Part shown: piece after piece, positions 26,230 through 34,338 of the stretch | Layout of the letters: every line of letters starts with the position of its first letter | How positions within the stretch are numbered: the stretch's first letter is position 1 | Assembly (NCBI GenBank): GCA_023662705.1 | Contig: JAMPIM010000008.1 | Location: 1 to 55,642, forward strand | Length of the DNA: 55,642 nucleotides | Direction: 5' to 3' | From: Candidatus Gastranaerophilales bacterium | Lineage (GTDB): Bacteria > Cyanobacteriota > Vampirovibrionia > Gastranaerophilales > Gastranaerophilaceae | Notes under the pieces: generated by a model | Told to the model about the DNA's origin: nothing | Databases searched by the model: none | Seen by the model: the letters and a program-made list of their open reading frames with translations, nothing else | Program-made: the position numbers and the translations under genes

Positions 26230-27302
26230 GATTTTTTATACCTATCTCCCTCTGATTGTTCTATTAAACCGCTTAATTCCATTTCTGTCAAACAGATTAA
26301 AAGCTTCTCCGTATCCATTTGCGTTGCGGCTTGTATCTCATCAAACCCTTTCGGCTCAACTCCTATTATATCAAAAATAATTTTTTGGGTTTCATTCATA
26401 AGTTGTTCTTTTTTGGATTGAATTTGGAGTTCCCAGCCTAATGCATTAAGAATATCCTCTCCCTTTGTAACCATGGTTGCGCCGTCTTTTAAAAGTTTAT
26501 AAATACCTTCCGTATTAACATTATTAATTGCTCCCGGAACACACATAAGCTCACGACCTTGCTCCAGAGTTAAATTAGCACTGATTAAAGCTCCGCTCTT
26601 GAGTGCAGCTTCCGCAACAACCGTACCGTAAGACAAACCTGTTACGATTCTGTTTCGCTGCGGAAATCTGAATTTTATAGGTTCGAATGTCGGATAATAT
26701 TCACTCACAACAGCACCATTGCCGTCTTCAATTTTCTCATAAAGCCACTTATTCCCTCTTGGATAAGTAAAATCAAACCCGCTTGCAATAACCCCAATAG
26801 TTCTAAGATTATTCTCAATCGCCGCCTGATGTGAAACCGCATCAATTCCCGCTGCAAGACCTGATACAATACAAATATCAGTATTTGATAAATCAGAAAT
26901 AATTTTCTTAACAGAATCTTTACCTGCAAAACTCGCTTTTCTTGAACCTACAAAAGCTACCGTCTTATCAAGATTACAGCTGAACAAATCACCTTTATAA
27001 AACAATGTCATCGGAGCATCAGAGATTTGCCTCAGCATATAAGGATATCTGTCATCCTCATAAGTCAAAATTTTTATTCCGCGGGATAAAACATCCTCAA
27101 GAGTTTTATCCGGATTTACCCCTTTTTTCTTTTCAATAAAGTTTTCTGCTCGTCTTATACTCAAGCCTTCAATTTGTTTCAAATCTGAAAGGTTTGAGTT
27201 AAAAGCTGTTTCTATATCGCCAAAATAGTTATAAAGACGTCTTATAAAAGCTGCGTCAAGCTGTTCGATAGAAGAAAAAGCTGTCCAGTATTTTGTGTTC
27301 AT
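26226..27302 (-). CDS. dprA: DNA processing protein DprA
   Basis: DprA loads RecA on incoming single-stranded DNA during natural transformation. The 358-residue protein has an N-terminal HhH/SAM-like region, the Rossmann-type domain (TVAFVGSRKASFAGKDSV, IVSGLAAGIDAVSHQAAI, then FTYPRGNKWLYEKI and FPQRNRIVTGLSYGTVVAEA), and a C-terminal winged helix (IGVEPKGFDEIQAATQMDTE). It precedes topA with a 4-nt overlap. A leaderless promoter is likely: TACAAT lies 6 nt before the ATG, with no Shine-Dalgarno sequence. Confidence 0.96.
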   Translation of the reverse strand: MNTKYWTAFSSIEQLDAAFIRRLYNYFGDIETAFNSNLSDLKQIEGLSIRRAENFIEKKKGVNPDKTLEDVLSRGIKILTYEDDRYPYMLRQISDAPMTLFYKGDLFSCNLDKTVAFVGSRKASFAGKDSVKKIISDLSNTDICIVSGLAAGIDAVSHQAAIENNLRTIGVIASGFDFTYPRGNKWLYEKIEDGNGAVVSEYYPTFEPIKFRFPQRNRIVTGLSYGTVVAEAALKSGALISANLTLEQGRELMCVPGAINNVNTEGIYKLLKDGATMVTKGEDILNALGWELQIQSKKEQLMNETQKIIFDIIGVEPKGFDEIQAATQMDTEKLLICLTEMELSGLIEQSEGDRYKKS

Positions 27303-27308
27303 TGTTTG

Positions 27309-27314
27309 ATTGTA
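27309..27314 (-). promoter_or_regulatory. -10 box of a probable leaderless dprA promoter
   Basis: Minus-strand TACAAT, spacer CAAACA, then ATG. The preceding TGT makes an extended -10. The region where a -35 box would lie overlaps the upstream terminator hairpin. Confidence 0.5.
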
Positions 27315-27318
27315 ACAT

Positions 27319-27361
27319 GAAAAAACGCGGGACGGTTTTGAAAACCGTCCCGCGTAAAAAA
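27319..27361. terminator. Strong intrinsic terminator
   Basis: CGCGGGACGGTTTT pairs with AAAACCGTCCCGCG (27326-27354), flanked by A-runs on one side and T-runs on the other strand. It ends the minus-strand transcript of the 59-residue gene before dprA. Confidence 0.92.
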
Positions 27362-27367
27362 ACTTAA

Positions 27368-27547
27368 CTAATCTTTAATAACAATCAGGTTTTTAACAAT
27401 CTTCATTTTACAAGTAGGAAAAACTACTTCTGCAAGCCCGTCAGCAATACTAATAATGCTTCCTGCTCTTAATGTTACATCTTCTCCTTTGTATTGGAAA
27501 GTATAATCGTCTTGTCTGTCTGATCTGATTGTAATTTTGTTATCCAT
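27368..27547 (-). CDS. Small conserved-looking protein of unknown function
   Basis: This 59-residue protein (MDNKITIRSDRQDDYTFQYK, then beta-rich sequence ending in VKNLIVIKD) is unrecognised. It looks like a small all-beta domain. I chose the start at 27547 because AAGGATG lies 7 nt upstream; the frame extends further but runs through the terminator hairpin after rpsR. It sits alone between two terminators, so it is expressed either by read-through from rpsR or from its own weak promoter. Confidence 0.7.
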   Translation of the reverse strand: MDNKITIRSDRQDDYTFQYKGEDVTLRAGSIISIADGLAEVVFPTCKMKIVKNLIVIKD

Positions 27548-27569
27548 AAGTTCATCCTTTTTTAAGCAC

Positions 27570-27598
27570 AAAACGGCAAGGGTATCCCTTGCCGTTTT
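27570..27598. terminator. Intrinsic terminator after rpsR
   Basis: AAAACGGCAAGGG and CCCTTGCCGTTTT form a 13-bp perfect stem with a 3-nt loop, followed on the minus strand by TTTT. It closes the rpsF-ssb-rpsR operon. Confidence 0.9.
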
Positions 27599-27608
27599 GA
27601 AATAATAA

Positions 27609-27842
27609 TTAATCGAATACGTAGTTAATGATAGCAGCTTCTCTAGCTCTTTTGATAGCTTTAGCAATCATTCTCTGGTGTTCAGCACAGTTTCCTGTAA
27701 CACGTCTTGGAATAATTTTTCCTGCTTCAGTTAAGTATCTTTTCAACTTAGCTGCATCTTTGTAATCGATATGGTCAACGTGATCTGCACAGAATGAGCA
27801 AGTCTTACGTTTTTTTCTATCGTTCATATCTTGTTTTGCCAT
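27609..27842 (-). CDS. rpsR: 30S ribosomal protein S18
   Basis: 77 residues of the small-subunit protein S18: Lys/Arg-rich start, CSFCADHVDHIDYKD, then YLTEAGKIIPRRVTGNCAEH and QRMIAKAIKRAREAAI. It contains the paired Cys seen in zinc-containing S18. It is the last gene of the conserved rpsF-ssb-rpsR operon and is preceded by a 60-nt spacer with a small hairpin. Confidence 0.97.
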   Translation of the reverse strand: MAKQDMNDRKKRKTCSFCADHVDHIDYKDAAKLKRYLTEAGKIIPRRVTGNCAEHQRMIAKAIKRAREAAIINYVFD

Positions 27843-27877
27843 TGTTTTTATTGCCTTTCTAGCCTTTTACTAAGTAA

Positions 27878-27896
27878 GTTGGGCTTTCAGCCCAAC
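27878..27896. promoter_or_regulatory. Hairpin between ssb and rpsR
   Basis: GTTGGGCT pairs with AGCCCAAC around a 3-nt loop without a following T-run. It could be an mRNA stability or attenuation element within the ribosomal operon. Confidence 0.5.
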
Positions 27897-27902
27897 ATCA
27901 TC

Positions 27903-28304
27903 CTAAAACGGAATCTCGTCTTCGCCAATCAACTCATCGGCAAATTCATCTTGTGAAAATTTAACGATATCAGAATTTGATGATGAAGCAGAAGCTGCTA
28001 CAGGAGCACCTGCACCCATCATTTCAATTGTGTTAGCATCAATTTCGAAGATTCTTCTTTCAGCACCGCTGTCATTTTTAACAGTTGTAATCTGAAGTCT
28101 GCCTTCCACAAGAACTCTGTCATCTTTTGAAATAGCTGAGACGACTTCGTCAAGAGCTGCTCTGCGAGCAATAACTCTTAACAACATTTCTTCACGTTCA
28201 CCAATATTTAGAACAAATGAAGAAACAGGAACATTGTTCTGTGTGAATCTTTTTTCAGGAGCTCTGAATACAGAGCCTGTTACAACGGCTTTAGCCAACG
28301 CCAT
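27903..28304 (-). CDS. ssb: Single-stranded DNA-binding protein
   Basis: 133-residue SSB with an OB-fold (MALAKAVVTGSVFRAPEKRF, VLVEGRLQITTVKNDSGAER). A short linker is followed by the acidic tip GEDEIPF that recruits repair and replication partners. SSB binds exposed single strands during replication, repair and transformation. Located between rpsF and rpsR as in most bacteria. Confidence 0.96.
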   Translation of the reverse strand: MALAKAVVTGSVFRAPEKRFTQNNVPVSSFVLNIGEREEMLLRVIARRAALDEVVSAISKDDRVLVEGRLQITTVKNDSGAERRIFEIDANTIEMMGAGAPVAASASSSNSDIVKFSQDEFADELIGEDEIPF

Positions 28305-28331
28305 GGTGCTACCTCTTTCTTTCTATTTAAC

Positions 28332-28634
28332 CTATACTGCTTGAGCTTTTTTAGAAACTTCCATAAACATAAATCTCAAAACATTGTCATTAAGTTTAAG
28401 GTTTCTTTTGAACTCAACAATTGATTCAGCAGGTGTAGAAAGAATCATATTTGTAAAGAATCCGTCTCTGTAACCTTGTACATCATAAGCCAATTTTTTA
28501 CGACCCATTTTATCTACAGATGAAACAGAACCGTTATATGACTTGATTTCTTCTGAAATTTTTTCAACAGCCTTGTCTAATTCTTCTGAATCAAGACTAG
28601 GTTTGAAAACTACTAGTAATTCATAATTTTTCAT
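28332..28634 (-). CDS. rpsF: 30S ribosomal protein S6
   Basis: 100-residue S6 protein (MKNYELLVVFKPSLDSEELD, SVDKMGRKKLAYDVQGYRDG, LKLNDNVLRFMFMEV). The start at 28634 has AAGGAGA 9-10 nt upstream. The frame extends 27 codons further into the leader, but that part is not S6-like. First gene of the rpsF-ssb-rpsR operon. Confidence 0.96.
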   Translation of the reverse strand: MKNYELLVVFKPSLDSEELDKAVEKISEEIKSYNGSVSSVDKMGRKKLAYDVQGYRDGFFTNMILSTPAESIVEFKRNLKLNDNVLRFMFMEVSKKAQAV

Positions 28635-28768
28635 AATTGTATTTCTCCTTATGAACACCATGTTATCATGTACAGTGTTAAAAGCAAGTAGGGGTAAATG
28701 CAAGTTTAGGTTCACAAGTATGAACTACTCATTTAATAAAATCATTTATTATACATTTGGAGGTAAAA

Positions 28769-29020
28769 ATGTACAATAAATACTTATTAAATGCTAACAA
28801 ACTATTGCACGAATTATGCATTGAAAAAGAAGGAATCAGCTTAGAAGAATTCGTCAAAAAATACAAATTCCCGAAAAAGATTATAAATCAATCTAAAAAG
28901 AATAATACAGACTGGTATATAATCGATTTAATGAAAATTTTAGAGATATTAAGAATCAAAACTTATGACTATATGGTAATGTTAGAAGAAAAACTGGAAC
29001 AAGAAGGTATTACTTTCTGA
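28769..29020 (+). CDS. Small helical protein, unknown
   Basis: 83 residues starting MYNKYLLNANKLLHELCIEK, with GGAGG 6 nt upstream of the ATG. A TTG four codons earlier lies inside the ribosome binding site and is unlikely. Predicted all-helical: LEEFVKKYKFPKKIINQSKK then WYIIDLMKILEILRI could form a helix-turn-helix of the Cro/XRE type, but conservation of that fold is not clear. It diverges from rpsF and overlaps the YqeG gene by 11 nt at its 3' end. Confidence 0.7.
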   Translation: MYNKYLLNANKLLHELCIEKEGISLEEFVKKYKFPKKIINQSKKNNTDWYIIDLMKILEILRIKTYDYMVMLEEKLEQEGITF

Positions 29021-29486
29021 TAGTGCTTCTCTCTAATGCTCTCACAAATTTTGTCGGCAAATTCTCTTTCGGGTTAATTGAACCAACTAAAATTGTCTTA
29101 CAGCCAAGCTTTTTGCCTGCAAGAATATCTGTCAATGGTCTATCTCCAACCATAACCGCATTTTCAGGAGAAATTCCGACTTCTTCAAGATACTGCGCCA
29201 TAACTTTTGGATTAGGTTTGGCTGCTTTCCCTATAACCCTGCAAGGAGCCAGTTTCGATGCATTTTCAATATAAGTTTCGCTATTATTGTTTGAAATAAT
29301 AGCAACTTCAAAATCCTTTATAAAAGTATTGAACCATTCAACTGTTTCAGGTAAAAAATTTGCAGCCTTAGAAACCATGACAGTAGAATCAAGGTCAAAC
29401 ATAATACATTTGATGCCTTGTTGTTTTAATTCTTCAAAATTTATTTCATATACATTGTTTAAATTATAATCCGGTTTTAAAAACAT
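29010..29486 (-). CDS. YqeG-family HAD phosphatase
   Basis: The 158-residue protein belongs to the YqeG subfamily of HAD phosphatases. It has the nucleophile motif FDLDSTVM (Asp residues near 31-33), motif II IISNNN, and motif IV VMVGDRPLTDILAGKKLGCK. YqeG homologues are phosphatidylglycerophosphatase-like or of unknown substrate. It follows the U32 gene by 6 nt and is probably co-transcribed with it. Confidence 0.88.
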   Translation of the reverse strand: MFLKPDYNLNNVYEINFEELKQQGIKCIMFDLDSTVMVSKAANFLPETVEWFNTFIKDFEVAIISNNNSETYIENASKLAPCRVIGKAAKPNPKVMAQYLEEVGISPENAVMVGDRPLTDILAGKKLGCKTILVGSINPKENLPTKFVRALERSTIRK

Positions 29487-29492
29487 TTTTCC

Positions 29493-30761
29493 TTAATCTC
29501 CGCAAGCACATTTATGGACTTCGTTCACTCCGCCTTTAATACCTATTGTACGAGCCATTGCATACTGATATTCAACAGGCGCTTTAGCAAATTTTACCCA
29601 CAAATCATCATTTGTATTTGCAAGTTCTAATTCTTCGCCCTTCAAGGTCTTGATTTCGGTTACTTGAGTAATGAATTTTTCGGAAGGTGAAATTATTTCG
29701 ATATCTTCATTTTTAAAGAATTTATTCTTAATCTTGATTCGATACCAATCCTCGTCTTTTTCACATATTTCACACAAGAAATCCGCACCCGCTAAACCTT
29801 TTGAAATATCATAGCTGTACCCGTCTTTCGGATAGCCTTCGCCTAAATAAAAACCTGTTGTGTAACCGCGGTTTCCAACTTTTAAAAGTTCTTCAAAATA
29901 AGGCTGCATATCAGCATTCGGATTTTGAATAACTGTGTCAATAGCTTCTCTATAAGCTTTTGCAACTGCTGAAACATAATAAAGGCTCTTGGTCCTGCCT
30001 TCAACCTTAAAGGAATCAATACCTGCATCAATCATATCTTTCAAATGTTTAACCAGACACAAGTCTTTTGTTGAAAGAATATGAGTACCTCTTTCATCCT
30101 GAACAATTTCCTGATACTCCCCGGGGCGGGTTTCTTCAAGTAGTTTATAGCTCCAGCGGCAAGGCTGAGAACAGTTGCCTGAATTAGCTTTGCGTTCTCC
30201 GTTTGTCATATAATCACTCAAAAGACAGCGTCCTGAGAATGATACGCACTGAGCACCGTGGATAAAGCATTCCAGTTCCATATCAGGCACTTTTTGTTTA
30301 ATTTCAGCAACATCTTTTATAGGAAGCTCACGCGCTAATATGGCACGTGTAGCGCCCATATCCTGCCAAAAACGAACTGCTTCATAATTAAGGATATTAG
30401 CCTGAGTTGATACGTGAATATCTGTTTTAGGCATATATTTCTGCACTAATCTCATAATCCCAACATCAGATATAATCAAAGCGTCAGGAGATGTTTGCGT
30501 AATCTTTTCCATAGCTGCTTCTAGCAGTTTAATATCGTTATTAAATGCGAAAATATTGAGGGTCAAATAAGCTTTTGCACCCATTTCGTGCGCTGTATCA
30601 ATTGCTTCCTTAAGGTTTTCCAGAGTAATTAATTCACCCTTTCTCATAGCCCTTAAGCTAAAATCCACAACGCCCAGATATACAGCATCTGCGCCGTATT
30701 TAATCGCATATTTTAGTTTTTCCACATTGCCCGCAGGCATTAATAATTCAGGTTTAATCAT
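29493..30761 (-). CDS. Peptidase U32 family protein (RlhA/YrrO-like)
   Basis: 422-residue U32-family protein. It shows the family start LLMPAGNVEKLKYAIKYGAD AVYLG and the cysteine-rich core (CFIHGAQCVSFSGRCLLSDY, NSGNCSQPCRWSY), which in characterised relatives binds an Fe-S cluster. Members such as RlhA and TrhP hydroxylate rRNA or tRNA, while others were named collagenases. The exact substrate cannot be told from sequence. A leaderless promoter is likely: TACAAT lies 6 nt before the ATG. Confidence 0.92.
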   Translation of the reverse strand: MIKPELLMPAGNVEKLKYAIKYGADAVYLGVVDFSLRAMRKGELITLENLKEAIDTAHEMGAKAYLTLNIFAFNNDIKLLEAAMEKITQTSPDALIISDVGIMRLVQKYMPKTDIHVSTQANILNYEAVRFWQDMGATRAILARELPIKDVAEIKQKVPDMELECFIHGAQCVSFSGRCLLSDYMTNGERKANSGNCSQPCRWSYKLLEETRPGEYQEIVQDERGTHILSTKDLCLVKHLKDMIDAGIDSFKVEGRTKSLYYVSAVAKAYREAIDTVIQNPNADMQPYFEELLKVGNRGYTTGFYLGEGYPKDGYSYDISKGLAGADFLCEICEKDEDWYRIKIKNKFFKNEDIEIISPSEKFITQVTEIKTLKGEELELANTNDDLWVKFAKAPVEYQYAMARTIGIKGGVNEVHKCACGD

Positions 30762-30767
30762 GCCCTG

Positions 30768-30773
30768 ATTGTA
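30768..30773 (-). promoter_or_regulatory. -10 box of a probable leaderless U32 promoter
   Basis: Minus-strand TACAAT, spacer CAGGGC, then ATG. The upstream TGA gives an extended -10 look. Confidence 0.5.
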
Positions 30774-32048
30774 TCACAAATAAATCTCAATCTCAAAACT
30801 ACGCTGCCAAGGATAGAAATATTTAATATTTCTACATCTCAATTTTTCTTCATAAGGTTTCATCAAATCTTCAAGCGGCGGGGTTTGACCGTTTACTCTG
30901 ATATTTGCCTGATAAGCCCAGTCATCGAGAAAACGAATTGCTTGGAGTCGTTTAAAAGCGTCTTGATTGTATTGTGCGGCTTGAAATTTTACTTTTACAG
31001 TGGCAAGGACTGTCCCTAATGTGTTTGCAGATGTATTCCAACCTGCGTAACCATAGAAACACTCATCAAGTTGCGGCAAAAGTTGTTCCACAAAATTATT
31101 ATCAGCTCCGTTTGCATAACGAACATCTGCGATTGCGTAAGATTTTGAAGGCGGGGTAAATGTTTTATTATAAGGTTGTGTTTCCCAGCCCATCACATAT
31201 TCACCTTGTTTTTCGACAAAGTTATTAACTATAAGGATTAAGTCAGCTTCGTCTCTAGCAAAAACTCTTGTAAATCCGCCAAGTTCAAGCTGACCTTCAA
31301 CAGATTTTTCAATCGACACATCTTCATAGTTAGAAATTTTGTCTTTATGTTCGGGCTCTGTAAACTCAACAAAGACTTTGATCTCTTTTTTAATTGCACG
31401 CGCAAGAAGGGTTAAAGGGATTTCATCAGCCCCGGTTTTTGTTTTTCCGCCCAGTTTTTCAAGTTCACGAGCTTCATTGACATTGAAACCGCGCACTGCA
31501 CAATCATCTTTTGAAAATATAAGGGTTTCAAAATCCCAGTTGAGGTAAGATTTGTTGATTTCATAATTTCGACGGCGGGTTGCAAGGTAGTCGTCTAAAA
31601 TCTCCTGCGGAACATCGGTTTCTCCTCCGTCGTTAAACGAATAAGCAAAGATTTTTTCACCCCACTCAGACCAGTATTCCTTTTCTTCTTCGTTATAATT
31701 ATTGTTTGAAATACGCATTATACTTGAAAAAGCATAAACCTTTTTCCCATCTAAAAGAGGTTTTAATTGGTTCAAACGTACCTTAATTTCATCTAAACTG
31801 TCAGGAGAACGGCGAGAAGGAATTAACCCTCCATAAGCAAGTGTATCAAGAGAAAGCACCATTGCATCACATTCAGACAATGTCTTCATCCAGTCCAAAA
31901 TCTCGTCAACTCTTGCAGGTTTTGTCAAATCTCCAAGATACTCTCTTGGAGGAAGCAAAAGTTCTATCGTCTCATCAATAGCCGCAATGTCTTTTGGCAA
32001 AGTATAACAGACAGGTCGGTTATCTATCGGTATAAAGCATATTCTCAT
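30774..32048 (-). CDS. DUF4127 family protein
   Basis: 424 residues with the DUF4127 start (MRICFIPIDNRPVCYTLPKD, LLPPREYLGDLTKPARVDEI) and the conserved LSLDTLAYGGLIPSRR near residue 81. Further family-type blocks are AFSSIMRISNNNYNEEEKEY and YGYAGWNTSANTLGTVLAT. The biochemical function is not established as far as I know. The Arg/Asp/Asn-rich conserved positions suggest an enzyme. It precedes the U32 gene by 12 nt but that gene has its own -10 box. Confidence 0.88.
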   Translation of the reverse strand: MRICFIPIDNRPVCYTLPKDIAAIDETIELLLPPREYLGDLTKPARVDEILDWMKTLSECDAMVLSLDTLAYGGLIPSRRSPDSLDEIKVRLNQLKPLLDGKKVYAFSSIMRISNNNYNEEEKEYWSEWGEKIFAYSFNDGGETDVPQEILDDYLATRRRNYEINKSYLNWDFETLIFSKDDCAVRGFNVNEARELEKLGGKTKTGADEIPLTLLARAIKKEIKVFVEFTEPEHKDKISNYEDVSIEKSVEGQLELGGFTRVFARDEADLILIVNNFVEKQGEYVMGWETQPYNKTFTPPSKSYAIADVRYANGADNNFVEQLLPQLDECFYGYAGWNTSANTLGTVLATVKVKFQAAQYNQDAFKRLQAIRFLDDWAYQANIRVNGQTPPLEDLMKPYEEKLRCRNIKYFYPWQRSFEIEIYL

Positions 32049-32054
32049 AAACTT

Positions 32055-32060
32055 ATTTTA
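32055..32060 (-). promoter_or_regulatory. -10 box of a probable leaderless DUF4127 promoter
   Basis: Minus-strand TAAAAT, spacer AAGTTT, then ATG, with no Shine-Dalgarno sequence. Confidence 0.5.
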
Positions 32061-32099
32061 ACATACTTATTAAGATTTGTAACAAAATATATACAATAA

Positions 32100-32242
32100 T
32101 GCAATTTTATATATCCAAAATACTTTATTAATATATAAGACACACATCACACAACCTTTCATACAACCTACACACTAACCTTCTACACATGAGGAATTAA
32201 CGAAAAAGATTCCAAACCTTTCTTCTAGAAAGGTTTTTTTTT
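32100..32242 (+). ncRNA. Candidate small RNA or attenuated leader
   Basis: The plus strand of this intergenic stretch ends in a strong intrinsic terminator (32214-32241) although no plus-strand gene precedes it. Positions 32141-32190 contain no G at all, which is unusual and suggests an unpaired RNA segment. AACCTTTC at 32153-32160 could pair with the terminator's GAAAGGTT arm (32228-32235), so an alternative fold is possible. I could not find a convincing promoter; the 5' boundary is a guess. Confidence 0.35.
32214..32241 (+). terminator. Plus-strand intrinsic terminator
   Basis: AACCTTTCT pairs with AGAAAGGTT, followed by nine T in total. It points along the plus strand with no annotated gene upstream. 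Confidence 0.8.
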
Positions 32243-32246
32243 GCAC

Positions 32247-32282
32247 AAAAAAAGGGCGGGATTTTTAATCCCGCCCTTTTAA
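32247..32282. terminator. Intrinsic terminator after flotillin gene
   Basis: AAAAAAAGGGCGGGATT pairs with AATCCCGCCCTTTT. It lies 2 nt after the flotillin stop on the minus strand and is near-symmetrical. Confidence 0.9.
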
Positions 32283-32284
32283 AT

Positions 32285-33721
32285 TTATTCTTCAACTTTT
32301 TCCTCTACACCCGAATCAACTTTACCCAATATCTGCGGTAATTCGATTCCTGCCTGCGCTGCTAAATCGTGCATTGCAGGGAGTGATTTAATCAAATCTT
32401 TCATAAAATTCATTGTTGTTGAACCGTTTGGAGAACCTGCTCCGCCATCCCAAACAGTAATTTTATCAAATTTGATATTCTTAATAGCTTCAACCTGTTT
32501 AGCAACAAGAGCATCCAGTTTTTCAATCATTAAGAAGCTTGTAGCGATTTCAGGTCTGTTATTACTGATTTTAACCAAATCTTCATAACCTTTAGCTTTT
32601 GCTTCCAATACAGCTCTAACACCTTCTGCTTCTGCGAAATATTTAGCCTTAATAGCTTCTGCCTGACCTTCTGCAATACGTTTAAGTCTTTCTGCTTCCG
32701 CATCTGCCTGAACCTGTATTTTAAGTTTTTCAACTTCTTGTCTTGCAAGTTCTTCTTTCTTAAGTTTTGCTTCTTCCTGTTCTTTTTGAGCAAGTAAAAC
32801 GTCACGCTGTGCATTAGCTTTTGCAACTTCACCTTCTCTGAATGAGTCTGCCTGTTTTACTGCAAGAGTTGCGTTGTATTCAGCAATATTAGCTTTTGAA
32901 ATGTTTTCACCCTCAACAGCCTGAGCTTCCAAATTAGCAGTCTGAATACGCTGTTCTTTTTCTGCATTGGTTCTACCGATTGAAGTTTGAGCAGTTTGTT
33001 CTGCAACCTGAACTTCTTTATCTTTATTAGCCATTGCTTCGCCGACAGCACCAAGTTTTTCTTGTTGAGCAACTTCAACTTTTGCTTTGTTGATAGCTTC
33101 TGCTGCCGCTTTTTTACCGATTGCATCGATATAGCCTGATTCATCCGTAATATCCTTAATGTTTACGTTGATAATTTCAAGCCCGATTTTATTAAGTTCT
33201 GTATTTACGTTTGCGTTAATCTGTTCCAAGAATTTTTCTCTATCCTGGTTGATTTCTTCAATAGTCAAAGTTGCGATTGCAAGACGTAATTGACCAAGAA
33301 TAATATCGCTTGCCTGAATAATAATTTCAGATTTGCTCAAACCTAAAAGTCTTTCTGCCGCATTCAGCATAATACCTTCGTGTGTAGAAATACCAAACGT
33401 AAAGGTTGAAGGAACAGCAACACGGATATTACCTTTTGAAAGAGCACCTTTCAAGTCAATATCTGTTGTCATAGGTTCTAAAGAAAGAACTCCATAGTCT
33501 TGAATAAGCGGAATAACAAATACACCGCCGCCGTGAACACATTTAGCAGTTTGTTCACCACCTGTTTTACCGTAAACTACGATAATTTTGTTTGAAGGAC
33601 AGCGTTTGTATTGACGTGCAATAAACACACCAACAGCAATCAAAATAATCAACGGAATTATAATAAAACCGAAGATTGACGGATCTGCATTACTTGCAGC
33701 ATAACCATAAGTGTCGTACAT
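32285..33721 (-). CDS. Flotillin-like SPFH protein
   Basis: The 478-residue protein has an N-terminal membrane segment (about 15-36, SIFGFIIIPLIILIAVGVF), an SPFH/band 7 domain (about 40-215, including IIVVYGKTGGEQTAKCVHGG and IEINQDREKFLEQINANV-like sequence), and a long Ala/Glu-rich coiled coil with flotillin-type repeats (QTANLEAQAVEGENISKA, QRDVLLAQKEQEEAKLKKEE). The C-terminal KITVWDGGAG is typical of flotillins. These proteins organise membrane microdomains. The NfeD-like gene 9 nt upstream is the usual partner. Confidence 0.93.
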   Translation of the reverse strand: MYDTYGYAASNADPSIFGFIIIPLIILIAVGVFIARQYKRCPSNKIIVVYGKTGGEQTAKCVHGGGVFVIPLIQDYGVLSLEPMTTDIDLKGALSKGNIRVAVPSTFTFGISTHEGIMLNAAERLLGLSKSEIIIQASDIILGQLRLAIATLTIEEINQDREKFLEQINANVNTELNKIGLEIINVNIKDITDESGYIDAIGKKAAAEAINKAKVEVAQQEKLGAVGEAMANKDKEVQVAEQTAQTSIGRTNAEKEQRIQTANLEAQAVEGENISKANIAEYNATLAVKQADSFREGEVAKANAQRDVLLAQKEQEEAKLKKEELARQEVEKLKIQVQADAEAERLKRIAEGQAEAIKAKYFAEAEGVRAVLEAKAKGYEDLVKISNNRPEIATSFLMIEKLDALVAKQVEAIKNIKFDKITVWDGGAGSPNGSTTMNFMKDLIKSLPAMHDLAAQAGIELPQILGKVDSGVEEKVEE

Positions 33722-33730
33722 AATTTTCTC

Positions 33731-34273
33731 CTATTTTATGTGAAATATATTATCTTTATAATCAATGATTTCTACCTGTGAAAAAGCTTCAATCTCATTT
33801 TCAGTCGTATTAAGAGCTTTTTCTATAGAAAGCCTTCCGTTAACTTCAACTTCAATCTGACCTTCTCCAGAAGGATGAAAAGCAGTATAAGCTTTAGCCG
33901 CAGAACCTACACAGGCGGCATAGTTCTTAACAACTCTCTTATTCAATTTTTTGACAAGAAACATCAAATAAGCAGAGCCGGACATCAGCACAAGCCCGAA
34001 TGCAACAGCAGCAACCATTGCAGGAATGAGTCTCAAATTCCACTGAGTCAGTCCTGCAAGTCCAATCCATCCGAAGCCCATAAAGAAAGCTAAGATTGAT
34101 TGAATTGACAAGAAGTCAAATGATGTTTCAAACTCAAATTCTGTTGTAAAATCGGATACAACTTCCGCATCCCCGCCAAATATTGAGAATATCAAGGTTT
34201 TCACAACAAAAAGTATTGTCGAAAACACTGCAATATAATAACAAATCGGGGCAATTGTTTCATGGGTAAACAT
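33731..34273 (-). CDS. NfeD-like membrane protein, flotillin partner
   Basis: 180 residues with three hydrophobic segments (about 10-30, 55-75, 82-107) followed by a C-terminal beta-rich domain (AYTAFHPSGEGQIEVEVNGR, VEIIDYKDNIFHI) like the OB-fold of NfeD/DUF1449 proteins. NfeD-type proteins are encoded with flotillins and are thought to help assemble them. The start has GGAG upstream. It is the first gene of a two-gene operon. Confidence 0.78.
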   Translation of the reverse strand: MFTHETIAPICYYIAVFSTILFVVKTLIFSIFGGDAEVVSDFTTEFEFETSFDFLSIQSILAFFMGFGWIGLAGLTQWNLRLIPAMVAAVAFGLVLMSGSAYLMFLVKKLNKRVVKNYAACVGSAAKAYTAFHPSGEGQIEVEVNGRLSIEKALNTTENEIEAFSQVEIIDYKDNIFHIK

Positions 34274-34338
34274 AGTCTAAATCTCCATAATAGTTTTTTA
34301 AAATTATAGACTATCGGCTAATAATTTATATCATCTGT

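Noticed and set aside
28757..28768. TTG start four codons upstream for the 83-residue gene.
   Set aside because: The TTG overlaps the GGAGG ribosome binding site that serves the ATG at 28769.
30774..32048. DUF4127 gene as part of a mobile or defence island with U32 and YqeG.
   Set aside because: Composition and spacing match the surrounding housekeeping genes; there are no integrase, repeats or other defence genes.
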